This document shows, one piece after another, positions 1-7,522 of a stretch of DNA of 51,580 nt. Below the pieces are notes generated by a model, which saw only the letters and a list, made by a program, of their open reading frames with translations, did not search any database and was not told the origin of the DNA. Numbering within the stretch: the first letter of the stretch is position 1; every line of letters starts with the position of its first letter. Origin of the DNA: Chloroflexota bacterium. GTDB lineage: Bacteria; Chloroflexota; Limnocylindria; Limnocylindrales; CSP1-4. Both the position numbers and the translations under genes were made by a program. The DNA lies in contig PMYK01000042.1 of the NCBI GenBank assembly GCA_003171255.1, positions 1 through 51,580 on the forward strand, read 5' to 3'.

Positions 1-324
1 CACATCGAGAACCGCTTCCCCGGCGGCGACATGAACGCCTACCTGGCCTACGCCGCCGAGGTGGGCGCCGGGCTGTACGGCATCGAGCACAAGATCGAGC
101 CGCCGACCGAGTACAAGGGCAACGGCTACGTTGCCAAGGGCTGCGATCGGATGCCGCGGGCGATGTACGAGGCCATTGCCGAGCTGGAGAAGAGCAAGGC
201 CGCCGTGGAGATACTCGGCCAGGACGTGGTCGATCACTACCTGAACGCCGCCCGCGTCGAGCGCGACGCCTACGACGCGGCCGTGCATGCCTGGGATCGC
301 GAGAGGTATCTCGAGCGGGGCTGA
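1..324 (+). CDS. glnA: Glutamine synthetase, C-terminal fragment (runs off the window start)
   Basis: The reading frame is open from base 1, so only the last 107 residues are present. They match the C-terminal end of the catalytic domain of type I glutamine synthetase, which makes glutamine from glutamate, ammonia and ATP in the cytoplasm. Visible marks are the R-[IF]-P-G-x-D-x-N-x-Y-L-A stretch (here RFPGGDMNAYLAYAA) and the following G-x-x-G-I-E-x-K-I-E-P-P segment, followed by the family's usual helical tail with HYLNAARVERDAYDAAV. The ATG at base 31 is internal and is not the start. The stop is TGA at 322-324. No adenylylation-site segment can be judged because it lies upstream. Confidence in the family is high; the GS subtype (GSI alpha, beta or a glutamine-synthetase-like enzyme) cannot be fixed from this tail. 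Confidence 0.93.
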   Translation, partial: HIENRFPGGDMNAYLAYAAEVGAGLYGIEHKIEPPTEYKGNGYVAKGCDRMPRAMYEAIAELEKSKAAVEILGQDVVDHYLNAARVERDAYDAAVHAWDRERYLERG

Positions 325-484
325 GGCGCACGGCAACCGGCTCCGCCCGCAGCAACCAAATCCGCCCGCAGCCGGGTCATGGTCCTGATCGAACGGCGAT
401 CAGACTGAACAAAACAATCTGGGTCCTCGTCTGGATGGTCGAATACGCCACCGTGGCGCTATCAGAGAGAGGACTCACCGTTCC
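325..484. other. Intergenic spacer with a short direct repeat
   Basis: This is 160 bases between the glutamine synthetase stop and the next gene. TCCGCCCGCAGC occurs twice (342-353 and 360-371). An AGAGAGGA stretch near 464-472 could be a poorly spaced ribosome binding site for the ATG at 485. I see no clear terminator or promoter. Confidence 0.4.
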
Positions 485-1291
485 ATGCGTACCTCACGTT
501 GGACAGCACTGCTGGCATCCGCTGCAGTGGCACTTGCAGGTTGCTCGGGTGTAACTGCCACTCCGACCGCCGCCCTAACGGCGTCTCCCACACCAGATCC
601 TACGCCGGCGACACTCACGGTCGCATATGAAGGCAACTGCCAGGTCGAGCTGATTGCTCCCTCCGGACAGCGAATCCTGATCGACGTCTACGACCCCACT
701 CAGCTGACGAGCCCGGCCAAAGACACCGACATCCTGCTGACGACTCACACTCACTCCGACCACTATCTGGAGTCGTTCGAACAGAGCTTCCCGGGCAAGA
801 AGATAACCAACAAGACGACAGAACTGAATGTTGGCAACATCAGTATCAAGTCGCTCGCCGCATCGCACAACGACACGGCCATCGATCCGGTCAGCCCATC
901 CAACCACATTTTCGTGATCGAGTTCGATGGCTTCAAGATCGTTCACGGGGGCTCAATCGGTCAACTGCAGCTCACGCCTGACCAGCTGACCGCAATCGGT
1001 GGCAACGTCGACATCGCGGCAATGGCTCTCGTCAACGTGGGCGGGCTTGATCCGAAGGACCAGAAGGCGATGGATGTCATCAAGCAGGTCAACCCGAAGC
1101 TGCTGATCCCCACGCACGCCTCACTCGACACCATCACAGCCGCGGGCAAGGCGTTGAGCGCCACGTTCTCGGCGAACAAGACGGTCACGATCCCGCGCGA
1201 TCAACTGACGGCGCAGACGAGGATGCTGATGATGGGCCGAATGGCCAAGAACTACGGCGTCATCCTGAACGCGCCCGAGTCCAAGTGGTAA
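485..1291 (+). CDS. Metallo-beta-lactamase-fold lipoprotein (UlaG-like)
   Basis: A 268-residue protein. The N-terminus is a lipoprotein signal with lipobox LAGC (Cys20), followed by a Thr/Pro-rich linker, so it is probably anchored on the outer face of the membrane. The rest is an MBL fold: the metal motif THTHSDHY (HxHxDH) lies near residues 87-94, a later His is in AASHND, and a C-terminal PTHASLD supplies another His. The usual HxGD segment of UlaG-like hydrolases reads HGGSIG, so the expected bridging Asp is Ser; one metal site may be altered. The substrate is unknown. Base composition around this gene is less GC-rich than its neighbours, and a broken second copy of its C-terminus follows directly, both of which suggest a mobile or recently rearranged stretch. 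The fold call is firm; function is open. Confidence 0.82.
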   Translation: MRTSRWTALLASAAVALAGCSGVTATPTAALTASPTPDPTPATLTVAYEGNCQVELIAPSGQRILIDVYDPTQLTSPAKDTDILLTTHTHSDHYLESFEQSFPGKKITNKTTELNVGNISIKSLAASHNDTAIDPVSPSNHIFVIEFDGFKIVHGGSIGQLQLTPDQLTAIGGNVDIAAMALVNVGGLDPKDQKAMDVIKQVNPKLLIPTHASLDTITAAGKALSATFSANKTVTIPRDQLTAQTRMLMMGRMAKNYGVILNAPESKW

Positions 1292-1328
1292 CTGAATAGC
1301 CCTACAACTCCTTCAGCACCATGGATGA

Positions 1329-1571
1329 GACCAACCAGAGGGCTTCAATCGGATGAAGCAGGTCAAACCGCTCATCTTCGTGCCGACTCATCTCAACATC
1401 GACACTGCGCTCCTGGCCGGTACAACGTGGAAAGCTACCTCCTCAGTTGCCCCGGTAACCATCACGCGAAGTCAGCTACCAGCCGAGACGACCGATCTGT
1501 TCCTGGGTTCGCACGCCGACTCCTATGGCACGATGCTCAATCGGTGCCGCCCTCCTGTAGCTGTGCGCTAG
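1329..1571 (+). pseudogene. Truncated tail of a second MBL-fold paralogue
   Basis: An open frame beginning just after a stop at 1326-1328 (first possible ATG at 1353) encodes a peptide that lines up collinearly with the last third of the upstream MBL lipoprotein. KQVKPLIFVPTHLNIDT matches KQVNPKLLIPTHASLDT, then ITRSQLPAET matches IPRDQLTAQT, and SYGTMLN matches NYGVILN. The copy lacks the signal peptide and the HxHxDH motif, so it cannot be a working hydrolase. It diverges enough to be an old duplicate or a remnant of a related neighbour rather than a recent tandem copy. Its stop at 1569-1571 overlaps the stop of the convergent gene. A short expressed peptide is possible but not supported. 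Confidence 0.6.
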
Positions 1572-2491
1572 TTCTTGGCCGCAAGATATGTGGCCAACGC
1601 GTCCGACAACGGCATCAACGTATGCGGGAGGCATTCGTGGAGCGGGCCCGTGTCTACCTGGGCCGATTGAACGATGAAGTCGATCGCTGACGGTGTCATA
1701 GGTGGCGATGGCAGCAGCGTCAACGGTGCCGTCAGCAACTTCATCAGCACGACCGGTGCGTGCAGTATCGGACGTCGCCGGCCCAGAACATGCAGGGCGG
1801 CACGTATAATCTGATCCATCGTCATGGTCTCGGGGCCGCCGACCTCGAGCGTTACGTTGTGGGCAGCCGACGTTTCCAGAGCGTCGGCGGCCAGGGCGCC
1901 CATATCGCCAACGAAGACGGGCGCAAGGCGCTGCTGGCCGTTGCCGATCTGGGGGATGAAGGGCAACCAGCGCGAGAAGCCCAGGAACCGGTTCAGCGAT
2001 CGGTCGCCGGGCCCATAGACCCAACTCGGCCGGAAGATGGAGTAGCCGATACCGCTGCCACGGACGGCCTCCTCGGCCCGCCACTTGGCTCGGAACCAGT
2101 GTCTGGCTGCGTCCGGCGCCGCCCCGGCGCCCGAGATATACACGAGGTGGCCGACGCCGGCCGCTTTGGCCGCCGCTACGAGCGCCACCGTCCCTTCGGC
2201 ATCAACGCGCTCGAAGGTCTGGCCTCGCCGGGGCGCCTCGATCGGCGAGTTCCGGAAGGCCAGGCTGATGACCAGGTCGTCTACGCCCGCCAGGGCGGCG
2301 GCGAGGCTCTCCGGCCGGGTCACGTCTGCTTGCCGGTATTCGAAGTCACCCGTGTCCGCGTCGCCCGCGGGCAGGCCACGGCGATGCGTGAGAACCACGA
2401 CACGGTGACCTCGAGAGGCCAACTCGCGAGCAATCGCCCCGCCAACGAAGCCGGTACCGCCGGCCACCGCCAAAACTCGCTCTGGACCCAC
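1568..2491 (-). CDS. NAD(P)-binding epimerase-like protein (atypical SDR, NDUFA9-like)
   Basis: A 307-residue protein with a Rossmann nucleotide-binding motif at the very N-terminus (AGGTGFVGGAIARELASRGH, residues ~9-28) and the atypical SDR pattern seen in complex I NDUFA9-like and NAD-dependent epimerase proteins: a YISGAGA strand, then a RAKWRAEEAVRGSG helix instead of a strict YxxxK, then SIFRPSWVYGPGD. A hydrophobic stretch near residues 245-265 (ILHAPVVLMKLLTAPLTLLP) is also typical of this subgroup. The start is GTG at 2491, chosen because GGAGG sits seven bases upstream. It stands alone between a remnant and a divergent gene. The reaction is not known; likely roles are lipid or quinone-linked metabolism or membrane maintenance. 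Confidence 0.82.
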   Translation of the reverse strand: MGPERVLAVAGGTGFVGGAIARELASRGHRVVVLTHRRGLPAGDADTGDFEYRQADVTRPESLAAALAGVDDLVISLAFRNSPIEAPRRGQTFERVDAEGTVALVAAAKAAGVGHLVYISGAGAAPDAARHWFRAKWRAEEAVRGSGIGYSIFRPSWVYGPGDRSLNRFLGFSRWLPFIPQIGNGQQRLAPVFVGDMGALAADALETSAAHNVTLEVGGPETMTMDQIIRAALHVLGRRRPILHAPVVLMKLLTAPLTLLPSPPMTPSAIDFIVQSAQVDTGPLHECLPHTLMPLSDALATYLAAKN

Positions 2492-2746
2492 CTCACGCCT
2501 CCTGGTCTGGGCGCCTGCGGTCGGCGCTGGTCGCCCCCATCAGGATAGAGACCGGGCCTCTCGATGCTCGAGATGTCCCGTCAGGCCGACCGCCCCGTGG
2601 TCTGAGCCTCGGCGCCGGGGAATCGAGCCCGGCCCTGGGTGATCGGGCTATCGGCCTGTAAGCTAACCTGGCGACAGGCTGGCTCTGAACGCCGGAAGCG
2701 GTCACCCTGATCGAAGCTGTCATTCACCCAGAGCGGAGGCGCGAGG

Positions 2747-3514
2747 ATGCGGCTGAAGGAGAAGGTCTCGATCATCACCGGCGCGGGCAGCGGAATGGGA
2801 CGAGTCGCGGCGCTGCGGTTCGCCGCCGAAGGCTCGCGAGTCGTGGTGGCGGACAACCAGGAAGCCGCCGCGGTGGAGACCGTTCGCCAGGTAAGGGCCG
2901 CCGGGGGCGAAGCCACTCCAATCACCGTCGACGTATCGGTCGAGGCCGATGCGAAGGCAATGGTCGAGCTGGCGATCCAGAAGTACGAGCGCGTCGACGT
3001 TCTCTACAACAACGCCGGGATCATGCCCGAGGCCGATCACTCGGTCGTGGACACGCCGGTCGAGGCCTGGGACCAGGTCATGGCCATCAACGTTCGGGGC
3101 GTGTATCTGGCCTGCAAATACGCCATCCCGCGCATGCTCGAACGCCGTTCCGGCTCCATCATCAACGTCTCGAGCTTCGTCGCCCTCCTGGGTTGTTCGG
3201 TGCCTCAGGACGCATACACGGCCTCGAAGGGCGCCGTTCTGGCTCTGACCCGGTCGCTGGCCGTCCAGTTCGCGCCGCAGGGCGTTCGGACGAACGCCAT
3301 CCTGCCCGGGCCGGTGGAGACGCCGCTGCTGATGGAATGGCTGCTCAAGGACGAGGAGGCAAAGAAGCTGCGCCTGGCTCGAAACCCGACCGGCCGTTTT
3401 GGCAAGCCCGAGGAGGTCGTCGCTCTGGCGGTCTATCTCGCTTCCGATGAGTCCGCCTGGACGAACGGCGCGTCGCTCGTGATCGACGGCGGGATCAGCG
3501 TGAACTACTTCTGA
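2747..3514 (+). CDS. SDR-family oxidoreductase (classical short-chain dehydrogenase)
   Basis: A 255-residue classical short-chain dehydrogenase/reductase. It shows the cofactor motif TGAGSGMGR (residues ~11-19), an acidic residue after the second strand (VVVADN) suggesting NAD preference, the NNAG motif (YNNAGIM), catalytic Ser in NVSSF, the Y-x-x-x-K pair in AYTASKGAV, and a PGPVETPLL loop. The C-terminus DGGISVNYF is standard. The start ATG follows GCGGAGGCGCGAGG. It is followed 40 bases later by polyphosphate glucokinase in the same direction, so the two may be cotranscribed. The substrate cannot be read from sequence; homologues are annotated as glucose, 3-oxoacyl-ACP or cyclic alcohol dehydrogenases. 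Family certain, substrate unknown. Confidence 0.9.
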   Translation: MRLKEKVSIITGAGSGMGRVAALRFAAEGSRVVVADNQEAAAVETVRQVRAAGGEATPITVDVSVEADAKAMVELAIQKYERVDVLYNNAGIMPEADHSVVDTPVEAWDQVMAINVRGVYLACKYAIPRMLERRSGSIINVSSFVALLGCSVPQDAYTASKGAVLALTRSLAVQFAPQGVRTNAILPGPVETPLLMEWLLKDEEAKKLRLARNPTGRFGKPEEVVALAVYLASDESAWTNGASLVIDGGISVNYF

Positions 3515-3554
3515 TGCCCAACCGGGCGGCAGGCTGACGTGAGGAGGAGTGTCG

Positions 3555-4400
3555 ATGGCAACTGAGGTGAAGCCGAGCGATCTCGCGGTCGGGATCGATT
3601 TCGGTGGCAGTGGCATCAAGGGGGCCGTCGTCAACACCCGAACGGGCCAGTTCATGGGCGAGCGCATCCGCGTGCGCACGCCGCAGCCGTCTGTCCCGCG
3701 CGACGTCGTGGCGGTGATGGATGGCCTGGTCCGGAGCCTGCTCGAGCCACTTGTCGGGGGCGAGGGGCCGCTCACCGCCGCCGATGCGGCCGGCCTGCCC
3801 GTTGGCGTGGGAATTCCCGCAGCCACCCGAGGCGGAACGACTCTCACGGCCGCGAATATCGACTCCGGCTGGATCGGATTCCAGGCCGAGCGGGAGATGA
3901 GCCTGGCCATGAGCCGGGTCGTGGCCATCGGCAATGACGCCGACGTGGCGGGGCTGGCCGAGCTGCGGTTCGGCGCCGGGCGCTACCAGCGCGGCACCAT
4001 CATCGTTCTGACGATCGGCACGGGCATGGGATCCGCAATCTTCGCCGACGGCCGCCTGCTGCCAAACACGGAGTTTGGCCACGTCGAGCTCCACGGCCAG
4101 GACGCCGAAGTCCGTGTCGCCGAGTCCGCTCGCGACCGACTGGGGCTCAGCTGGAAGGAATGGGCCGCCGGCTTCGACGATTACCTGCACCTGCTCGAGA
4201 AGCTGTTCTGGCCCGACCTGTTCATCCTGGGCGGCGGGGCCTCGAAGCGCTCGGACAACTACATGCAGTACGTCACGGTCAAGACTCCGGTCGCCATCGC
4301 CACTCTCAAGAACAACGCCGGCATCGTGGGCGGCGCGCTCATCGCGATCGACAAGCGGAACCGCGAAGCGATGAGCGGAACAGGCGAATCGATCTCCTGA
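3555..4400 (+). CDS. ppgK: Polyphosphate glucokinase (ROK family)
   Basis: A 281-residue ROK-family sugar kinase of the polyphosphate/ATP glucokinase subgroup, which makes glucose 6-phosphate using polyphosphate as donor. It has the phosphate loop DFGGSGIKGAVV near the N-terminus, the catalytic Asp in IGNDADVAG, the second phosphate motif LTIGTGMGSAIF, the NTEFGHVELHGQDAE block, and FILGGGASKR; PNTE(L/F)GH and the late GGGASK motif are hallmarks of PPGK. The ATG at 3555 is preferred to the in-frame GTG at 3549 because GAGGAGG (3541-3547) lies seven bases upstream of the ATG and directly abuts the GTG. It converges on a small zinc ribbon gene 11 bases away. Confident. Confidence 0.92.
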   Translation: MATEVKPSDLAVGIDFGGSGIKGAVVNTRTGQFMGERIRVRTPQPSVPRDVVAVMDGLVRSLLEPLVGGEGPLTAADAAGLPVGVGIPAATRGGTTLTAANIDSGWIGFQAEREMSLAMSRVVAIGNDADVAGLAELRFGAGRYQRGTIIVLTIGTGMGSAIFADGRLLPNTEFGHVELHGQDAEVRVAESARDRLGLSWKEWAAGFDDYLHLLEKLFWPDLFILGGGASKRSDNYMQYVTVKTPVAIATLKNNAGIVGGALIAIDKRNREAMSGTGESIS

Positions 4401-4411
4401 TCCGTCGGACG

Positions 4412-4645
4412 CTACCTGACGGGCACCCGCAACTCGACCTTGCGGCAGGCTGGGCAGGCGAAGATCTCGAAGTCGATCATCCCTTCGCCGAGTTCGGCCA
4501 ACTCGCCGAACAGCATCTTCCAGCCTCCCGACGAGCCACCGACGCGGAAGCTCTCGATTCCGATAGGCTGCACCAGCGTCCCACAGCGGAGGCAGCCGCC
4601 GTAGCCAGCGGGCTGGGCCTGCGGTTCCTGGCCTGGGTTCGACAT
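4412..4645 (-). CDS. Small zinc-ribbon protein
   Basis: A 77-residue protein with two cysteine pairs, CLRCG near residue 18 and CPAC near residue 64, the layout of a single zinc ribbon with a long loop between the knuckles. The loop holds a conserved-looking ESFRVGGSSGGWKMLFGEL segment. There is no membrane segment. The start ATG is supported by AGAGGAGGA a few bases upstream. It lies immediately downstream of the potassium channel gene's stop side, convergent with ppgK and in its own direction upstream of nothing obvious. Function is unknown; such proteins are probably nucleic-acid- or protein-binding adaptors. Confidence 0.72.
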   Translation of the reverse strand: MSNPGQEPQAQPAGYGGCLRCGTLVQPIGIESFRVGGSSGGWKMLFGELAELGEGMIDFEIFACPACRKVELRVPVR

Positions 4646-4677
4646 CGTGTCCTCCTCTTGACCGGTTCGCCCTTGGC

Positions 4678-5784
4678 CTACGACTTCGCCTCGATGCCCC
4701 TCAACTCACGCAATCGCGACACGCTGCCCGACACCACCAGCGTCTCGCCGGCACTCAGGATGCGATCCGCCGGCGGATTGGCCTCGTAGCTCTTCTCGCC
4801 GGTCACGATCGCCAGGACGAAGACGCCCGTGTCGCGCAGTGAACCCACGGTCGCGCCATCGAGAGTTGGGTCGCCGGCTACGACCTCGACCTCCTCCATC
4901 GAGAATGCCAGCTCGCCGTGGGACAGGGCCGCGTCGATGAAGTCGACGACGCGCGGCCGCGTTGCCAGCTCGGCCAGTCGATGGCCGGCCATGGTGTAGG
5001 GCGAGACGACGCGGCTGGCGCCGGCTTGCATCAGGCGGGCCTCGGAGTCCTCCGTGTTGGCTCGGGCAACGACGAAGAGCTTCGGGTTGAGTGCCCGGGC
5101 CGAGAGAATGACATAGACGTTGTGCGCGTCCGAATCGATGGTCGTGATCAAGCCCGTTGCCCGCTCGATCCCGGCCGCGCGGAGAGTCGCCTCCTCGGTC
5201 GCGTCGCCTTCGACTTCGAGGAAACCCTCGCGCCTGGCTCGAGCAAGCGACTCGGGCAGGATATCGATCACGATCACCTTGCGGCCGGCGTGGACCAGCT
5301 CGCGCGCGACCGTCAGGCCGACGCGGCCGTAACCGCACAGGATGTAGTGGCCCGACAGCTTGTTGACCGCGTCTGCCATCCGTTGCGCCTCCCTACGTCC
5401 GCTGGTCGCTTCGACGACAAGGTACTCGGCCACGATACCGACCGATCCGAAGATAAGCCCGACGCCGGCCAGTGACAGAACCATTGTCCACACCCGCCCG
5501 GCGTCGCCGAGGGGCTGGACTTCGCGGAAGCCGACGGTCGTGAGCGTGATGACCGTCATGTAGAGGGCGTCGATGAGCCGCCATCCGGGGTCGAGGAGCA
5601 TGTAGCCCGTGGTCCCGATGGCGATCGCGGCCAGGACGACGCCCAGCCATATCCGCACGTGGGTCGACGTGATCACGGCCGGCGCCGCGACCCCGGGCCA
5701 CGTGCCGCGGCGGGCATGGGCCGGTGCGGCGGCCGCGCCGTCCGATCTGACTCTGGTCCGACCCAGCTCGTCCGTGTCGGCCAC
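4678..5784 (-). CDS. Potassium channel with RCK/TrkA regulatory domains
   Basis: A 368-residue two-helix potassium channel joined to cytoplasmic RCK domains. After a ~45-residue leader come two membrane helices (VRIWLGVVLAAIAIGTTGYM and VWTMVLSLAGVGLIFGSVGI) flanking a pore loop with the filter TTVGFRE (Gly85), then a TrkA-N Rossmann domain with YGRVGLTVARELV and a strand ending VIVID, and a TrkA-C domain in the last ~80 residues. The filter differs from the textbook TVGYGD: Phe replaces Tyr and the second Gly is Arg. The open frame extends far upstream but is only the antisense of neighbouring genes; GTG at 5784, preceded by GAGCGAGGTGA, is the likely start. It controls potassium flux in response to a nucleotide or ion bound by RCK. 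Confidence 0.85.
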   Translation of the reverse strand: MADTDELGRTRVRSDGAAAAPAHARRGTWPGVAAPAVITSTHVRIWLGVVLAAIAIGTTGYMLLDPGWRLIDALYMTVITLTTVGFREVQPLGDAGRVWTMVLSLAGVGLIFGSVGIVAEYLVVEATSGRREAQRMADAVNKLSGHYILCGYGRVGLTVARELVHAGRKVIVIDILPESLARARREGFLEVEGDATEEATLRAAGIERATGLITTIDSDAHNVYVILSARALNPKLFVVARANTEDSEARLMQAGASRVVSPYTMAGHRLAELATRPRVVDFIDAALSHGELAFSMEEVEVVAGDPTLDGATVGSLRDTGVFVLAIVTGEKSYEANPPADRILSAGETLVVSGSVSRLRELRGIEAKS

Positions 5785-5952
5785 GGGGTCACCTCGCTCT
5801 GAGAGATGGTGTCGCGATTGTAGGCGTCCCGGGATGGCGACCATTGCCCCGGCAGGATGCCATTCGCGGCTTGGCGGCCACTTACCCCGCGTATCATCCG
5901 AGTCATCGGCGGCGGCGAATCCAGACCCGACCGACCCCAACGAGGTGCCGCG
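5785..5952. other. Divergent intergenic region
   Basis: 168 bases separate the starts of the minus-strand potassium channel and the plus-strand aldehyde dehydrogenase. Both promoters should lie here, but I see no confident -35/-10 pair. Confidence 0.35.
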
Positions 5953-7425
5953 ATGACCACGGAAGCGCCCACACCGGCCGCCATTCCCACGCTCCGAATG
6001 GTCATAGGCGGGGAGCAGGTCGCCGCCGCGGACGGCCAGACTTTCGACGTCGTCAGCCCCGTGACCGGCGCGGTCATCGCCCGCGTCGCGAAGGGCGGCG
6101 CCGAGGACGTGGATCGGGCCGTCAAGGCCGCCCAGAAGGCCTTCGACGGCGAGTGGCAGACGTGGAGCCAGACCCGCCGCGGCCAGACCCTCGGCCGCTT
6201 CGCGAACATCATCCGGGACCGCCTCGAGGAACTCGCCCGTCTCGAGAGCAGGAATATGGGCAAGCCCATCTCCTCGGCGCGCTGGGAGATCGGCGCGGTG
6301 GCCAACGTGATGGAGTACTGGGCCGGGGCCGCGAACAAGCTCATGGGCGAGACCATCCCCGTCTCCAAGCCCGGCTTCGACTTCACCCTGCGCGAGCCGA
6401 TCGGTGTCGTGGGCCTGATCGTGCCCTGGAACTTCCCGCTCATGCTGGCCAGCTGGAAGATGGGCCCGGCCCTCGCCGCCGGCAACGCCGCCATCCTCAA
6501 GCCCGCCAGCTACACGCCCCTGACGGCGATCCGCGTGGCCGAGCTTGCGCTCGAGGCCGGCTTCCCGCCCGGAGTGCTCAACGTCGTCACCGGCCCCGGC
6601 GGCACCGCGGGCGCGGCCATCGCCGCGCACCCCGGCATCGGCAAGGTGGCCTTCACCGGCGAGACGGCCACGGGGCAGGAGATCATGCGGGCCGCCGCCG
6701 GCAACATCAAGAAGGTCAGCCTCGAGCTTGGCGGCAAGAGCCCCAACGTGGTCTTCGCCGACGCCGACCTGGAGCGATTCGCCGCAGAGTCGCCGTACTC
6801 CGTCTTCGACAACTGCGGCCAGGACTGCTGCGCTCGTGCCCGCATCATCGTCGAGCGCTCCGTCCACGATCGAGTCGTTGAGCTGTTCGCCGCCGCCACG
6901 CTCAAGGTCATGGTCGGCGACCCGGACGACGAAGCCACAGAAGTAGGGACGATGGTTAGCTTCCGACAACGCGAGACCGTCCTCGACTACGTTCGAATCG
7001 GGCGTGAGGAGGGAGCCAATGTGGTCGTCGGCGGCGGCATCCCGACCGACCCCGCCCTCGCCGGGGGCGCCTACATCGAGCCGACCGTCCTCGACCGCGT
7101 CACCTCGCGGATGCGCATCGCCCAGGAGGAAGTCTTTGGCCCCGTGGTCGTAGTCATCCCGTTCGACACCGAGGAGGAGGCGGTCCGGCTGGCCAACGAC
7201 ACTCCGTACGGGCTGTCGGGCTCGATCTGGACCCGCGACATCGCGAAGGCGATCCGAACGGCCAGGGGCGTGCGGTCGGGCGCCATCTCGGTCAACTGCA
7301 ACTCGAGCGTCCATACCGAGGCGCCGTTTGGAGGCTACAAGATGTCGGGTGTGGGCCGCGAGAACGGCATGCACGCCTTCGAGCAGTACACGCAGGTCAA
7401 GAACGTCTACGTCGACCTGAGCTAG
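5953..7425 (+). CDS. Aldehyde dehydrogenase (ALDH superfamily)
   Basis: A 490-residue NAD(P)-dependent aldehyde dehydrogenase, full length for the family. It carries the cofactor/active-site region PWNFPLMLASWK, the general-base Glu258 in LELGGKSPN, and the catalytic cysteine region NCGQDCCARAR (Cys292/293), with EEVFGPV and the C-terminal PFGGYKMSGVGRE block. The GQDCCAR form resembles betaine-aldehyde and aminobutyraldehyde dehydrogenases rather than acetaldehyde enzymes, but the substrate is inference. Although the frame is open from 5857, the ATG at 5953 preceded by CGAGGTG is the realistic start because the earlier residues do not resemble the family. No partner enzyme (amine oxidase, choline dehydrogenase) sits beside it. 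Confidence 0.92.
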   Translation: MTTEAPTPAAIPTLRMVIGGEQVAAADGQTFDVVSPVTGAVIARVAKGGAEDVDRAVKAAQKAFDGEWQTWSQTRRGQTLGRFANIIRDRLEELARLESRNMGKPISSARWEIGAVANVMEYWAGAANKLMGETIPVSKPGFDFTLREPIGVVGLIVPWNFPLMLASWKMGPALAAGNAAILKPASYTPLTAIRVAELALEAGFPPGVLNVVTGPGGTAGAAIAAHPGIGKVAFTGETATGQEIMRAAAGNIKKVSLELGGKSPNVVFADADLERFAAESPYSVFDNCGQDCCARARIIVERSVHDRVVELFAAATLKVMVGDPDDEATEVGTMVSFRQRETVLDYVRIGREEGANVVVGGGIPTDPALAGGAYIEPTVLDRVTSRMRIAQEEVFGPVVVVIPFDTEEEAVRLANDTPYGLSGSIWTRDIAKAIRTARGVRSGAISVNCNSSVHTEAPFGGYKMSGVGRENGMHAFEQYTQVKNVYVDLS

Positions 7426-7522
7426 ATCATCGGGTGCCGACGGGCGATCCTTTGGGGAACCGACGAAGTCATACTGGTGCCGACGGGCGCGGTGATTCGC
7501 CCACCCGGATGAGAGGTCGAGG

